From: Fulvimarina pelagi HTCC2506
Lineage (GTDB): Bacteria > Pseudomonadota > Alphaproteobacteria > Rhizobiales > Rhizobiaceae
Direction: 5' to 3'
Length of the DNA: 64,000 nucleotides
NCBI RefSeq assembly: GCF_000153705.1
Contig: NZ_DS022272.1
Location: 1,743,839-1,807,838 of the forward strand
Under the pieces are notes generated by a model. The model was not told the DNA's origin. It did no database searches and was given only the letters and a program-made list of their open reading frames with translations. A program made the position numbers and the translations under genes. Shown one piece after another: positions 42,045 to 49,730 of the stretch (position 1 is its first letter; every line of letters starts with the position of its first letter).

Positions 42045-43894
42045 GGTTCGATCCTCATTCGGCCCCCAAACCCGATCTTGCTTCCGTCCTTTCGGGCATA
42101 GCCACGCGGTGTGTAGACCCACGTTTTTTCGTTTCCGGTGCTAATGCCCCTCGAATTCGACGAGCCGACGAGGACGACAGTCAGCATGTCGACGTCGTCG
42201 ACCTCAAGTTCGGCTAGGGAAACGATGCGGATCGTTTCCTGGGGGCGGCCGAGATTAGTGCCGAGGATGACCGGCGTTTCGACCGGGCGGTGTTTCAGGA
42301 GTTCGTCGCGGGCATAGGCGAGCTGGGTGCGGCGCTTCTTCGAGACGGGGTTGTAGAAGGCGACGACGAAATCGCCTTCGGCTGCGGCCTTCACCCGGCG
42401 CTGGATGTCCTCCCAGGGCGTCAACAGGTCGGACAGGGAGATGGTGCAGAAGTCGTGGCCGAGCGGCGCCCCGGCCCTCGCGGCCGCGGCTTGCAGCGCG
42501 GAGATACCAGGCGAGCATTCGATCGCGATACGCTTCGCGCCATCCGAGAGATCGCCCTTGTCCAGGAGTTCGAAGACGAGGGTCGCCATGGCGTAGATGC
42601 CGGCATCGCCAGAGCAAACGAGGGAGACCGTCCTACCCTCGCCGGCCAATTCCATCGCGTGGCGCACCCGCTTTTCTTCCGCCCCAAGATCGAAATCGTG
42701 CCGTGCCTTTCCGGCGGCGAGCGGGCCGAGGATGTCGAGATAGAGCGAATAGCCGACGAGATCGGTGGAGGCGCCGATCATGCGGCTTACCTCCGGCGAG
42801 CGCCAGTCCGGCTGGCCGGGACCGATGCCGACCACGAAAAGGGCGCCGCGGGCTCGACCGATTGTACTCGGGTCGACTGGGTTCGGAGCCTTCGCCAACG
42901 CCGCCGTGACCCGCCTCGATTTCTGCTTGGGATGAACGAGGGTCCCCTCCCCGCCCACACTTGCGAGCGCTGCGCCTTCCGCAACGCCGTGGCAGCCAAT
43001 CTCGGCGAAGACGATGTCGGACGGGTTTGCGAGCCGGTCGCGCTCAGCTTCGAGCCGGTCGGCAGTGAAGAAGCGGGCTGGAACGCCGAAATGCTCGGCG
43101 ACGGCATGGATCGCGGGTTCGTCCGCCTTGAGGTCGACACTGGCGACTGCTGCGAGTGAGAGCGGACTGACGCCGGCCTGTTCGAGGACGTTTTCCGCAA
43201 GTGCGATCGCCTCCTCGATGGGAGCGCCGCGTTCCGATCCCATGCCGAGGACGAGCGTCTTCGGGCGGTAGAGGAGTTCGTCTTCGCGCGGGCCTCTTCG
43301 CTCGGTCGAAACCGTCAGGCTCAAAGTGGCATCGCTTGAGGTCAGGATGCCAGCCTCCGAGAGCCACGGCGAATCGCCGATGATCCTCGCACTTTCGCCC
43401 GCCAGAAGCCGGACCATGATAGGCTTGGCGTCCTGCGGGTTATCCAGCGCATAGCCGGGCGGCGGCGCGTCGAGCGCGATGCCGAAAGCGAGATCGCCAG
43501 CCGTGGTGATAGCGGCATGGCCGCCGATCGCCGCTGCTATCTTCCTAGCAAGATCGTTCGCGCCGTGATGACCGCCGAGGAGTGGCACGACGCTGGAGCC
43601 GTCTTCGGCAATGGCGACGACCGGGGGCTCCGTCTGCTTGTCGGCGATGACCGGCGCGAGCAGCCGGATCACCGCACCAGATGCCATCAGCGCGAGGATC
43701 GGCGTTCCGGCGTTAAACAGTGTACAGAGATGTTCGCCTGCGTTTTCGAAGGAGACCGTCGTATCGCTCGTGCGGCGCGTCGCACCGTGAATGTCACCAT
43801 CGACGGTGCGGGCGATCGTCTCGGCGATATCTCGGGCAGACTCCGAGAGGATCACTACGGCGGGACGAGCGTTCTGAGAGACAAGCTTCGTCAT
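42041..43894 (-). CDS. cobJ: CbiG-CobJ fusion: cobalamin protein CbiG / precorrin-3B C17-methyltransferase
   Basis: The 617-residue protein joins two functions. Residues ~10-340 resemble CbiG: the N-terminal domain contains VPLLGGHHGANDLARKIAAAIGG, and a CobE-like C-terminal domain begins at PKTLVLGMGSERGAPIEEAI. From about residue 370 the CobJ methylase begins with ALFVVGIGPGQPDWRSPEV and continues to VSLVCSGDAGIYAMATLVFE and GTNLGRPQETI. CobJ methylates C17 with ring contraction. The start at 43894 overlaps cobI by four bases, and the stop overlaps cobM. Confidence 0.92.
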   Translation of the reverse strand: MTKLVSQNARPAVVILSESARDIAETIARTVDGDIHGATRRTSDTTVSFENAGEHLCTLFNAGTPILALMASGAVIRLLAPVIADKQTEPPVVAIAEDGSSVVPLLGGHHGANDLARKIAAAIGGHAAITTAGDLAFGIALDAPPPGYALDNPQDAKPIMVRLLAGESARIIGDSPWLSEAGILTSSDATLSLTVSTERRGPREDELLYRPKTLVLGMGSERGAPIEEAIALAENVLEQAGVSPLSLAAVASVDLKADEPAIHAVAEHFGVPARFFTADRLEAERDRLANPSDIVFAEIGCHGVAEGAALASVGGEGTLVHPKQKSRRVTAALAKAPNPVDPSTIGRARGALFVVGIGPGQPDWRSPEVSRMIGASTDLVGYSLYLDILGPLAAGKARHDFDLGAEEKRVRHAMELAGEGRTVSLVCSGDAGIYAMATLVFELLDKGDLSDGAKRIAIECSPGISALQAAAARAGAPLGHDFCTISLSDLLTPWEDIQRRVKAAAEGDFVVAFYNPVSKKRRTQLAYARDELLKHRPVETPVILGTNLGRPQETIRIVSLAELEVDDVDMLTVVLVGSSNSRGISTGNEKTWVYTPRGYARKDGSKIGFGGRMRIEP

Positions 43895-44667
43895 TGTCCG
43901 ACGCTCTCCTCGTCGCGGCGGGCGAAGTTCGGAAGCGACGCATTCACGATCGCCGGCTCCGAGCCGCGATAGCCGAGGATCATCGAGAAATAGGGCGCGG
44001 TTTCCGGCGCATAGGCGAGCGGCAGGACGATCTCCTCCGGCATTGAAAGCCGCTCGCAATAGCGGCATCGCTCGGTGAGGCCCATCCGATCGATCACGTG
44101 CCGGATGCGGGCAAAGTGGCGGCCGAGCTTCATGATGGCGAAAGCCTCGGCGCTTTCGATGCGCGCGATCAGCTCTTCATCGGGCAGCGGGCCGGGGATG
44201 ACGGTCAGCCGGTCGTTCCGCGCTGCGAGCGGGCGTGCCGATGCGGCGCTCGCTGCCATGATCGACGAGACGCCGGGCACCACGATCGTCTTGAACCGGC
44301 CCGCGAGGCGCTCGAAGAGATACATGAACGAGCCGTAGAAGAAGGGATCGCCTTCGCAGAGGACGGCGACGTCCTCGCCCCCGTTCAGGGCGGCGGCAAT
44401 TTCGTCCGCGGCGCGGTCGTAGATCTCCGCCGCAGGAAAACGCTCTACGCGCATCGGAACCTCGATGGCGATCTCACGCTGGTCGGGCTTCAGATAGCTG
44501 GCGACGATCGAACGGGCGAAGCTTTGGCCGGTATCGGGTTTGGGATAGGCGACGACGGGAGACGCGGTCAGGACGCGGTGGGCCTTCAGCGTCAGGAGCT
44601 CGGGGTCGCCGGGGCCGACGCCGAGGCCGTAGAGGGTGCCGGTCTTCGGCTGCTTGTCGTCTTTCAT
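43891..44667 (-). CDS. cobI: Precorrin-2 C20-methyltransferase
   Basis: This is the first dedicated methylase after precorrin-2 in cobalamin synthesis. It is 258 residues long, with the start block GTLYGLGVGPGDPELLTLKAHRVL, the SAM-binding VLCEGDPFFYGSFMYLFERL and VPGVSSIMAASAA. It lies 12 bases after cbiX and overlaps the following cobJ by four bases. Confidence 0.95.
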   Translation of the reverse strand: MKDDKQPKTGTLYGLGVGPGDPELLTLKAHRVLTASPVVAYPKPDTGQSFARSIVASYLKPDQREIAIEVPMRVERFPAAEIYDRAADEIAAALNGGEDVAVLCEGDPFFYGSFMYLFERLAGRFKTIVVPGVSSIMAASAASARPLAARNDRLTVIPGPLPDEELIARIESAEAFAIMKLGRHFARIRHVIDRMGLTERCRYCERLSMPEEIVLPLAYAPETAPYFSMILGYRGSEPAIVNASLPNFARRDEESVGQ

Positions 44668-44679
44668 AGAAGCGCCGCG

Positions 44680-45828
44680 TCAGCGCATCGAGTTCGGGCC
44701 GAGGGGATGGTCGGCGTGGGGATAGGGGTGGTGATGATGGTCGTGCCCGTGGGCATGGCTATGGCCATGCGCATGTGAGTGGCCATGATCGTGTCCGTGC
44801 TCGCCTGCGCCGTGCTCATTGCCGTGGCTGCGCGAATGGGTGTGTTCCCCCGCATGACCATGCACGTGAGTATCCTTCGCTCCCGGCACAGGACCCGGCT
44901 CTGGCACGGTGCGGCAGGCGCCGGTGCAAATGTCGTCGCACAGCTGGCAATCGGCCGACGAGCCGACGCCCTCGACATGATGGTGGTGGCTTTCCTGCGC
45001 CAGGCCCACTTCCGCCTCGAAGCCGAGCACCTGTTCGCGGTACTTGCACATCTGGCAGTTCATGTTGTTGACGCCGTCGAGCACCTCGTGGAGCCGCTCG
45101 ACAAAGGTCTCGACCACTAGATCATGCGCGCCGAGATAAGGCGCCTTCAGAAAAGAAATCTCCGGATGCGCCGCCGCGACCTTGTCCGTCTGGTCGTAGA
45201 TCCTACGCACGAGAACGCCGGTGAAGAGAAAATACGGGAAGACGATGATCCGCTTGTAGCCAAGGCGCGCGGCGTGGCTGAGCCCCGGCTCTACCAGCGG
45301 GAAGGTGACGCCCGAATAGCAGGTCTCGCCCCAGCCGAAGCCCATGCCCTCCCAGAGCATGCGCATGACCTTGGAAACGTTGGAATTGGCGTCGGGATCG
45401 GACGCGCCGCGGCCGACGACGACGAGCATCGTATCATGGAGGGGATCGCCCTCCGTCCAGCCGTCCGCGCGTAGGCATTCCTTGATGCGCTCGGCGGCGG
45501 CGCGGATCATCTTGAGGTCGATGCCCAGTTCGCGGCCATAGCGAATGTTGACGCCATTGGCGGCGGCATAGGTGTTGAGAACGGAAGGGATGTCGTTCTT
45601 GGCATGGCCGGCGGCAAAGAGCATTCCCGGCAACGCAACGATGTCGCCGGCGCCAGATTCCTTCAGCTTGTTAAGCCCATCGCGGATCACGGGTTTGGCG
45701 AATTCGAGGTAGCCGTGTTCGGTGGTCCAGTCGGGAAGCTTCTCGCGCAGCTTTTCGGCGAGACCGCCGAATTCTTCCATGGCGCCCTTGTCGCGGCTGC
45801 CATGGCCGCACAGCATCAAGGCTTTCAT
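44680..45828 (-). CDS. cbiX: Long CbiX sirohydrochlorin chelatase with Cys cluster and His-rich tail
   Basis: CbiX inserts cobalt (or another metal) into sirohydrochlorin. The protein (382 residues) has two chelatase-like repeats with active-site His9 (CGHGSRD) and His75 (AAGHAKND), then an MXCXXC motif at 256-261 (MNCQMC) as in the [4Fe-4S] CbiX of Bacillus megaterium. More cysteines follow at 294, 297, 301 and 305, and a tail from about 320 is packed with His, Gly and Asp, probably metal-storing. The ATG at 45828 is chosen because AGGAGG is six bases upstream; the ATG at 45834 abuts that site. It heads the cob operon. Confidence 0.9.
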   Translation of the reverse strand: MKALMLCGHGSRDKGAMEEFGGLAEKLREKLPDWTTEHGYLEFAKPVIRDGLNKLKESGAGDIVALPGMLFAAGHAKNDIPSVLNTYAAANGVNIRYGRELGIDLKMIRAAAERIKECLRADGWTEGDPLHDTMLVVVGRGASDPDANSNVSKVMRMLWEGMGFGWGETCYSGVTFPLVEPGLSHAARLGYKRIIVFPYFLFTGVLVRRIYDQTDKVAAAHPEISFLKAPYLGAHDLVVETFVERLHEVLDGVNNMNCQMCKYREQVLGFEAEVGLAQESHHHHVEGVGSSADCQLCDDICTGACRTVPEPGPVPGAKDTHVHGHAGEHTHSRSHGNEHGAGEHGHDHGHSHAHGHSHAHGHDHHHHPYPHADHPLGPNSMR

Positions 45829-45830
45829 TC

Positions 45831-46000
45831 TCATCCTCCTGGCACGGCGTTTCGGGCCGCGATCGATGCCGGAGGATCGGAGGCGCGCTCATCCGCGCGG
45901 CCATAAGATGCAGTCCGACAGCTCCGTCTTGGCCCCCTGCTTGGGTCGGCCGCACCGGAATGCGTTTCAGCCCGGTCCGGCCGGGCACCATCGTTCGATT
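45831..46000 (-). promoter_or_regulatory. Probable cobalamin riboswitch leader of the cob operon
   Basis: Read on the minus strand, this 260-base gap before cbiX contains GATGGTGCCCGG (ends near 45984), then CTGAAACGCATTCCGGTG (45969-45953), then GGAGCTGTCGGACTGCATC (45925-45907), in the same order and similar wording as the conserved boxes of alphaproteobacterial cobalamin riboswitches. The end reads GCCAGGAGGATGAG (45843-45830), close to the B12 box, and it contains the cbiX ribosome binding site and first ATG. The central GCCACTG box is not clear, so the call is probable, not certain. Confidence 0.55.
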
Positions 46001-46088
46001 GGCAGCGTGGTTATCGACAAAGACCGCCCCAGTCAAACGCAGCCCGGTCCTTGCCGCCTGCGAGGTTGTTACCCGTAGGCTGAGAGCC

Positions 46089-47138
46089 TCAGGCCGCCTT
46101 GGGTGGGTTCTCGCCCTTTGGCGAAACGGCCGCCACGACGTCGTTCGGGCGGATCAGTCCGACGGGCTTGCCGTTGTCTTCCACTCTGATGGTCGCGCCT
46201 TTTCCGAGCCGGTCGAGGAAGTCTCGGATCGGAGTGTCGACATCGACGGACCCGCCCTCGGAGGCAGGCGTGCCGTCGTCTTCGCTCATGACGTCGCGGG
46301 CACGCAAAATCTCGAGGAGGTTCGTCTGAGCCACGAAATCGGCGACATACTGGTCCGCCGGGTTCTGGATGATGTCCGACGGTGTGCCGCACTGGACGAT
46401 CCGGCCGCCCTCCATGATCGCGATCCTGTCGCCGAGTTTGAACGCTTCGTCGAGATCGTGGCTGACGAAGAGGATCGTGCGTTTGAGGTTCTTCTGTAGG
46501 TCGAGGAGCTCATCCTGAAGGCGGTTGCGGATCAGCGGATCGAGCGCGGAGAACGGCTCGTCCATGAGAAGGATCGGTGCGTCGGTGGCAAAAGCGCGGG
46601 CTAGGCCAACGCGCTGCTGCATGCCGCCGGAGAGCTCGCCCACCTTGCGCTCGGCCCAGTCGCTGAGACCAACGAGTTCGAGCTGTTTGCGAACTTTCTC
46701 TTCGCGCTCGGCCTTCGACATGCCGGACAGCTCGAGCCCTAGCGCGACATTGTCGATGACGTTGCGCCAGGGAAGAAGCCCGAACTGCTGGAACACCATC
46801 GAAACGCGCGAAAGGCGCATGTCGCGGAGCTTCTTGGTCGACGCGTTGGTGACGTCCGCCATCTCCGTGCCGTCGTTGACGAGGACGCGGCCGCGGCAGA
46901 CGGGGTTGAGCCCGTTGACCGCGCGCAAGAGCGTCGACTTGCCGGAGCCGGAAAGACCCATCAGGACGAGAATCTCGGCCTCTTTCACCTCCAGCGAGCA
47001 TGCGTGGACGCCCAGAACCTGCCCGGTCTCCGCCTGGACCTCGGCGCGGGTCTTGCCGGCATCCATCAGGGGCAGCGCGCTTTCCGGATTGTCACCGAAT
47101 ACGATGTTCACGTCGTCGAACAGGATTGCCTGGCTCAT
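46089..47138 (-). CDS. choV: Choline ABC transporter ATP-binding protein
   Basis: This cytosolic ATPase powers quaternary-amine uptake. The 349-residue protein has the ProV/OpuAA-type N-terminal extension, Walker A GLSGSGKSTLLRAVNGL near residue 60, signature LSGGMQQRVGLARAFA and Walker B ILLMDEPFSALDP, then a C-terminal CBS-like part (VDVDTPIRDFLDRLGKGATIRV). The start at 47138 overlaps choW by four bases and follows AAGGAAG. It is the last gene of choX-choW-choV. Confidence 0.92.
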   Translation of the reverse strand: MSQAILFDDVNIVFGDNPESALPLMDAGKTRAEVQAETGQVLGVHACSLEVKEAEILVLMGLSGSGKSTLLRAVNGLNPVCRGRVLVNDGTEMADVTNASTKKLRDMRLSRVSMVFQQFGLLPWRNVIDNVALGLELSGMSKAEREEKVRKQLELVGLSDWAERKVGELSGGMQQRVGLARAFATDAPILLMDEPFSALDPLIRNRLQDELLDLQKNLKRTILFVSHDLDEAFKLGDRIAIMEGGRIVQCGTPSDIIQNPADQYVADFVAQTNLLEILRARDVMSEDDGTPASEGGSVDVDTPIRDFLDRLGKGATIRVEDNGKPVGLIRPNDVVAAVSPKGENPPKAA

Positions 47139-47977
47139 GCCTTCTTCCTTTGACCGACACGCAGCACGCGATCGAGAATGATCGCGACGACGACGATAAT
47201 GAAGCCCGACTCGAAGCCGAGCGCGGTGTTGACCTGGTTCAGCGCGCGAACGACCGGAACGCCGAGACCGTCCGCTCCAACGAGGGCGGCGATCACGACC
47301 ATCGAAAGCGAGAGCATGATAGTCTGGTTGAGGCCGGCCATGATCTGCGGCAGTGCATAGGGAAGCTCGACCTTCCAGAGCTTCTGCGAGCCCGTCGCGC
47401 CGAAGGCGTCCGCCGCTTCGAGCAGAGATTTTGGTGTCGAGGAGACGCCGAGGTAGGTCAGGCGGATCGGCGCCGGCAGGACGAAGATCACCGTCGCGAG
47501 CAGGCCCGGCACCATGCCAATTCCGAAGAAAACGATTGCCGGAATGAGATAGACGAAGGTCGGCAGGGTCTGCATCAGGTCGAGAACCGGCTGCAGGAAG
47601 GCGTAGACTTTCGGGCGGTGGGCCGCCGCGATACCGATCGGAACGCCGATCGCCATGCACACGATACAGGCCGAGAGAACCAATGTGAGGCTCTCGGTCA
47701 TCTCCTCCCAGTAGCCCTGGTTGATGATGAAGAGGAAGCCGAGGACGACGAACAGGGTCAGCTTCCAGCTGCGCTGCAGCCAGAAACTGAGAAGGCCGAA
47801 GAGAGCGACGATGATGAGGGGGTTGGGCGTCTGGAGAAGCCAGAGCAGCGAGTCGATCAGCCAGCCTCCGAAATCGGCCATCCCGTCGAAGAACCAGCCG
47901 CCGTTCGATTGAAGCCAGTCGAATACGTCCTCGGCGATATTGCCGATCGGAATCTTGTAGTCAGTCAGCCAGTTCAC
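47135..47977 (-). CDS. choW: Choline ABC transporter permease
   Basis: This ProW-type inner-membrane permease has 280 residues with about six helices after an N-terminal amphipathic part (VFDWLQSNGGWFFDGMADFGGWLIDSLLWLL). The EAA-like loop ASGL-type sequence appears as EAADAFGATGSQKLWKVELPYALPQIMAGL. A terminator-like hairpin lies in the gap between choX and this gene, so expression may be lower than that of the binding protein. Confidence 0.92.
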   Translation of the reverse strand: MNWLTDYKIPIGNIAEDVFDWLQSNGGWFFDGMADFGGWLIDSLLWLLQTPNPLIIVALFGLLSFWLQRSWKLTLFVVLGFLFIINQGYWEEMTESLTLVLSACIVCMAIGVPIGIAAAHRPKVYAFLQPVLDLMQTLPTFVYLIPAIVFFGIGMVPGLLATVIFVLPAPIRLTYLGVSSTPKSLLEAADAFGATGSQKLWKVELPYALPQIMAGLNQTIMLSLSMVVIAALVGADGLGVPVVRALNQVNTALGFESGFIIVVVAIILDRVLRVGQRKKA

Positions 47978-48007
47978 GACGCCAAGCCCTCACCCCTTGC
48001 TCGTTCA

Positions 48008-48037
48008 AGAAAAGCCCCCGCCGGAATGACGGGGGCT
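48008..48037 (-). terminator. Terminator/attenuator between choX and choW
   Basis: On the minus strand AGCCCCCG and CGGGGGCT form an eight-base stem around a nine-base loop and are followed by TTTTCTT. It lies inside the operon, 26 bases after the choX stop codon, so it is best read as a partial stop that keeps the binding protein in excess. Confidence 0.75.
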
Positions 48038-48062
48038 CGAATGTCCGGTTCGGTAACCGAGA

Positions 48063-49001
48063 CTACATGCCGAGTGATTCCTTGACGGCGGCGAGTCCCG
48101 GTTCGCCGTCGACGGTGGTCACGCCTTCGAGCCAGCCTTCCCACTCGCCGGGATTCGCCTTGAGCCACGCTTCGGTCGCGACACCAGCTTCTTCCCCATC
48201 GTCGAGGATCTGGCCCATGATCTGGTTTTCCATGTCCAGTGAGAATTTCTGGTTCTTCAGGAAGGTCGTGACGTTCGGGCATTCTTCCATGTAGCCCTGT
48301 CGTGCGACCGTATGCACCGTGCCTTCACCGCCGAAGAAGTCTTCGCCACCGGTGAGATACTTGAGGTCGTAGTTGGCGTTCATCGGGTGGGGCTCCCAGC
48401 CGAGGAAAACGATCGGATCCTCCTTGGAATAAGCCCGGCCGACCATAGCCAGCATGCCCTGTTCGGAGCTCTCGACGACCTCGAAACCGGAAAGATCGTG
48501 CGTGTTCTCTTCGGTCAGCGAGACGAGATAGGCGTTGCCTTCGTTGCCCGGCTCGATCCCGTAGATCTTCTCGTCGAGCTGATCACGGAACTTCGCGATA
48601 TCGGCATAGGTCTGAAGACCCTCTTCGTAGAGATAGGTCGGAACAGCGAGCGTGTATTTCGTGCCTTCGAGATTGGTCGAGACATTCTCGATCTCGCCCG
48701 ACTCGAGATACGGGCCGATCGCCGCATTCTGTGCGGGCAGCCAGTTCCCGAGGAAAACGTCAACGTCGTCGCTCTCAAGCGATGCGAAGGTCACGGGCAC
48801 TGAGAGTACCTTGACGTCTACCGTATAGCCGAGACCTTCGAGAATATGCTTCGTGGTGGCGGTCGTCGTTGTAATGTCGGTCCATCCGACATCGGACATC
48901 GTCACCGTTTGGCAGGCCTCGGAAACCTGCGCGTTGGCAGCGCCTGCAAGCGCGGTGGTGCCGAGAAACGCAACTGCGATCGTTCCGAGTGCTTTGCGCA
49001 T
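48063..49001 (-). CDS. choX: Choline ABC transporter substrate-binding protein
   Basis: The 312-residue protein opens with a signal peptide (MRKALGTIAVAFLGTTALAG, cleavage near ANAQ) and is an OpuAC-type periplasmic binding protein for choline. It contains the blocks QTVTMSDVGWTDITTTTATTKHIL, DVFLGNWLPAQN and VFLGWEPHPMNANYDLKYL, with the Trp and Asp residues that form the quaternary-ammonium cage in the rhizobial ChoX. It heads the uptake operon, divergent from betI. Confidence 0.93.
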   Translation of the reverse strand: MRKALGTIAVAFLGTTALAGAANAQVSEACQTVTMSDVGWTDITTTTATTKHILEGLGYTVDVKVLSVPVTFASLESDDVDVFLGNWLPAQNAAIGPYLESGEIENVSTNLEGTKYTLAVPTYLYEEGLQTYADIAKFRDQLDEKIYGIEPGNEGNAYLVSLTEENTHDLSGFEVVESSEQGMLAMVGRAYSKEDPIVFLGWEPHPMNANYDLKYLTGGEDFFGGEGTVHTVARQGYMEECPNVTTFLKNQKFSLDMENQIMGQILDDGEEAGVATEAWLKANPGEWEGWLEGVTTVDGEPGLAAVKESLGM

Positions 49002-49044
49002 GAATACTCCCTCTTTAATACCGACTCCCTTGCGCCGGTTGTTT

Positions 49045-49060
49045 TTGATTGATCAGTCAA
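49045..49060. promoter_or_regulatory. BetI-like operator palindrome between choX and betI
   Basis: TTGATTGATCAGTCAA is a 16-base inverted repeat with one mismatch, centred on TGATCA, in an AT-rich spot of the 138-base divergent region. BetI operators in other bacteria are of the TTGA...TCAA type, so this site could control both the uptake and the oxidation operon. Confidence 0.7.
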
Positions 49061-49139
49061 TTAAAACCGATCGCGGGACTGATGTAAACAGCGCCACCGC
49101 GAATGGTGTGCTCAGATTAGTATCACTGGCGGAGCGAGG

Positions 49140-49730
49140 ATGCCAAAGATCGGAATGGAGGCGGTGCGGCGCGAGGCCCTGATCTCGGCCACGATTGCCG
49201 AAATCGGCGCTTCAGGCTCGCTCGACGTGACCGTCGGGCGGATAGCGAACCGCGCCGGTGTCTCCTCCGCCCTCGCCCACCACTACTTCGGATCGAAAGA
49301 ACGAATCTTCTTTGCCGCCATGCGACGGATCCTCGACGATTTCGGCAAGTCGGTGCTGGCGCGCTTTCGCACAGCGAACGGCCCACGCGCCCGGGTCGAG
49401 GCGATCATCGGCGCCTCCTTCGATCCCGATCAGTTTGACCCTGCGATCGTCTCGGCCTGGCTCGCCTTCTACGTGGAAGCGAACCGTTCGCAGAACGCCC
49501 AGCGGCTGCTCCGGGTCTATGCGCGCCGGCTCGATTCGAACCTCGTCCACTCGCTGCGCGACCTGATGACCGAGGACGCCGCACGCCGCACGGCGCAGGG
49601 CCTCGCCTCGCTGATCGACGGCCTCTACATCCGCGCCGCCCTGCAGGAGCGCGCACCCAAACGCCATGACGCCGCGGCGCTGGTCATGGACTATCTCGAT
49701 AAAGCCTTGAAGACGGAGAAGGCCGCATGA
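49140..49730 (+). CDS. betI: Transcriptional repressor BetI (TetR family)
   Basis: This choline-sensing repressor of the betaine pathway has 196 residues. The N-terminal helix-turn-helix reads VTVGRIANRAGVSSALAHHYFGSKERIFFAAMR, and the BetI-specific C-terminal ligand domain contains FDPAIVSAWLAFYVEANRSQNAQRLLRVYARRL. Its stop codon overlaps the start of betC by four bases, so it is the first gene of betICBA. It probably acts on the palindrome 80 bases upstream. Confidence 0.95.
   Translation: MPKIGMEAVRREALISATIAEIGASGSLDVTVGRIANRAGVSSALAHHYFGSKERIFFAAMRRILDDFGKSVLARFRTANGPRARVEAIIGASFDPDQFDPAIVSAWLAFYVEANRSQNAQRLLRVYARRLDSNLVHSLRDLMTEDAARRTAQGLASLIDGLYIRAALQERAPKRHDAAALVMDYLDKALKTEKAA

Noticed and set aside
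45671-46036. A 121-codon minus-strand frame starting in the cbiX leader
   Set aside because: It overlaps cbiX in another frame and its upstream half is the riboswitch-like leader. No family resemblance or ribosome binding site supports it.
46089-47660. Long 523-codon version of choV
   Set aside because: The extra N-terminal part is choW read in another frame. The ATG at 47138 with AAGGAAG and a family-like start is the true one.
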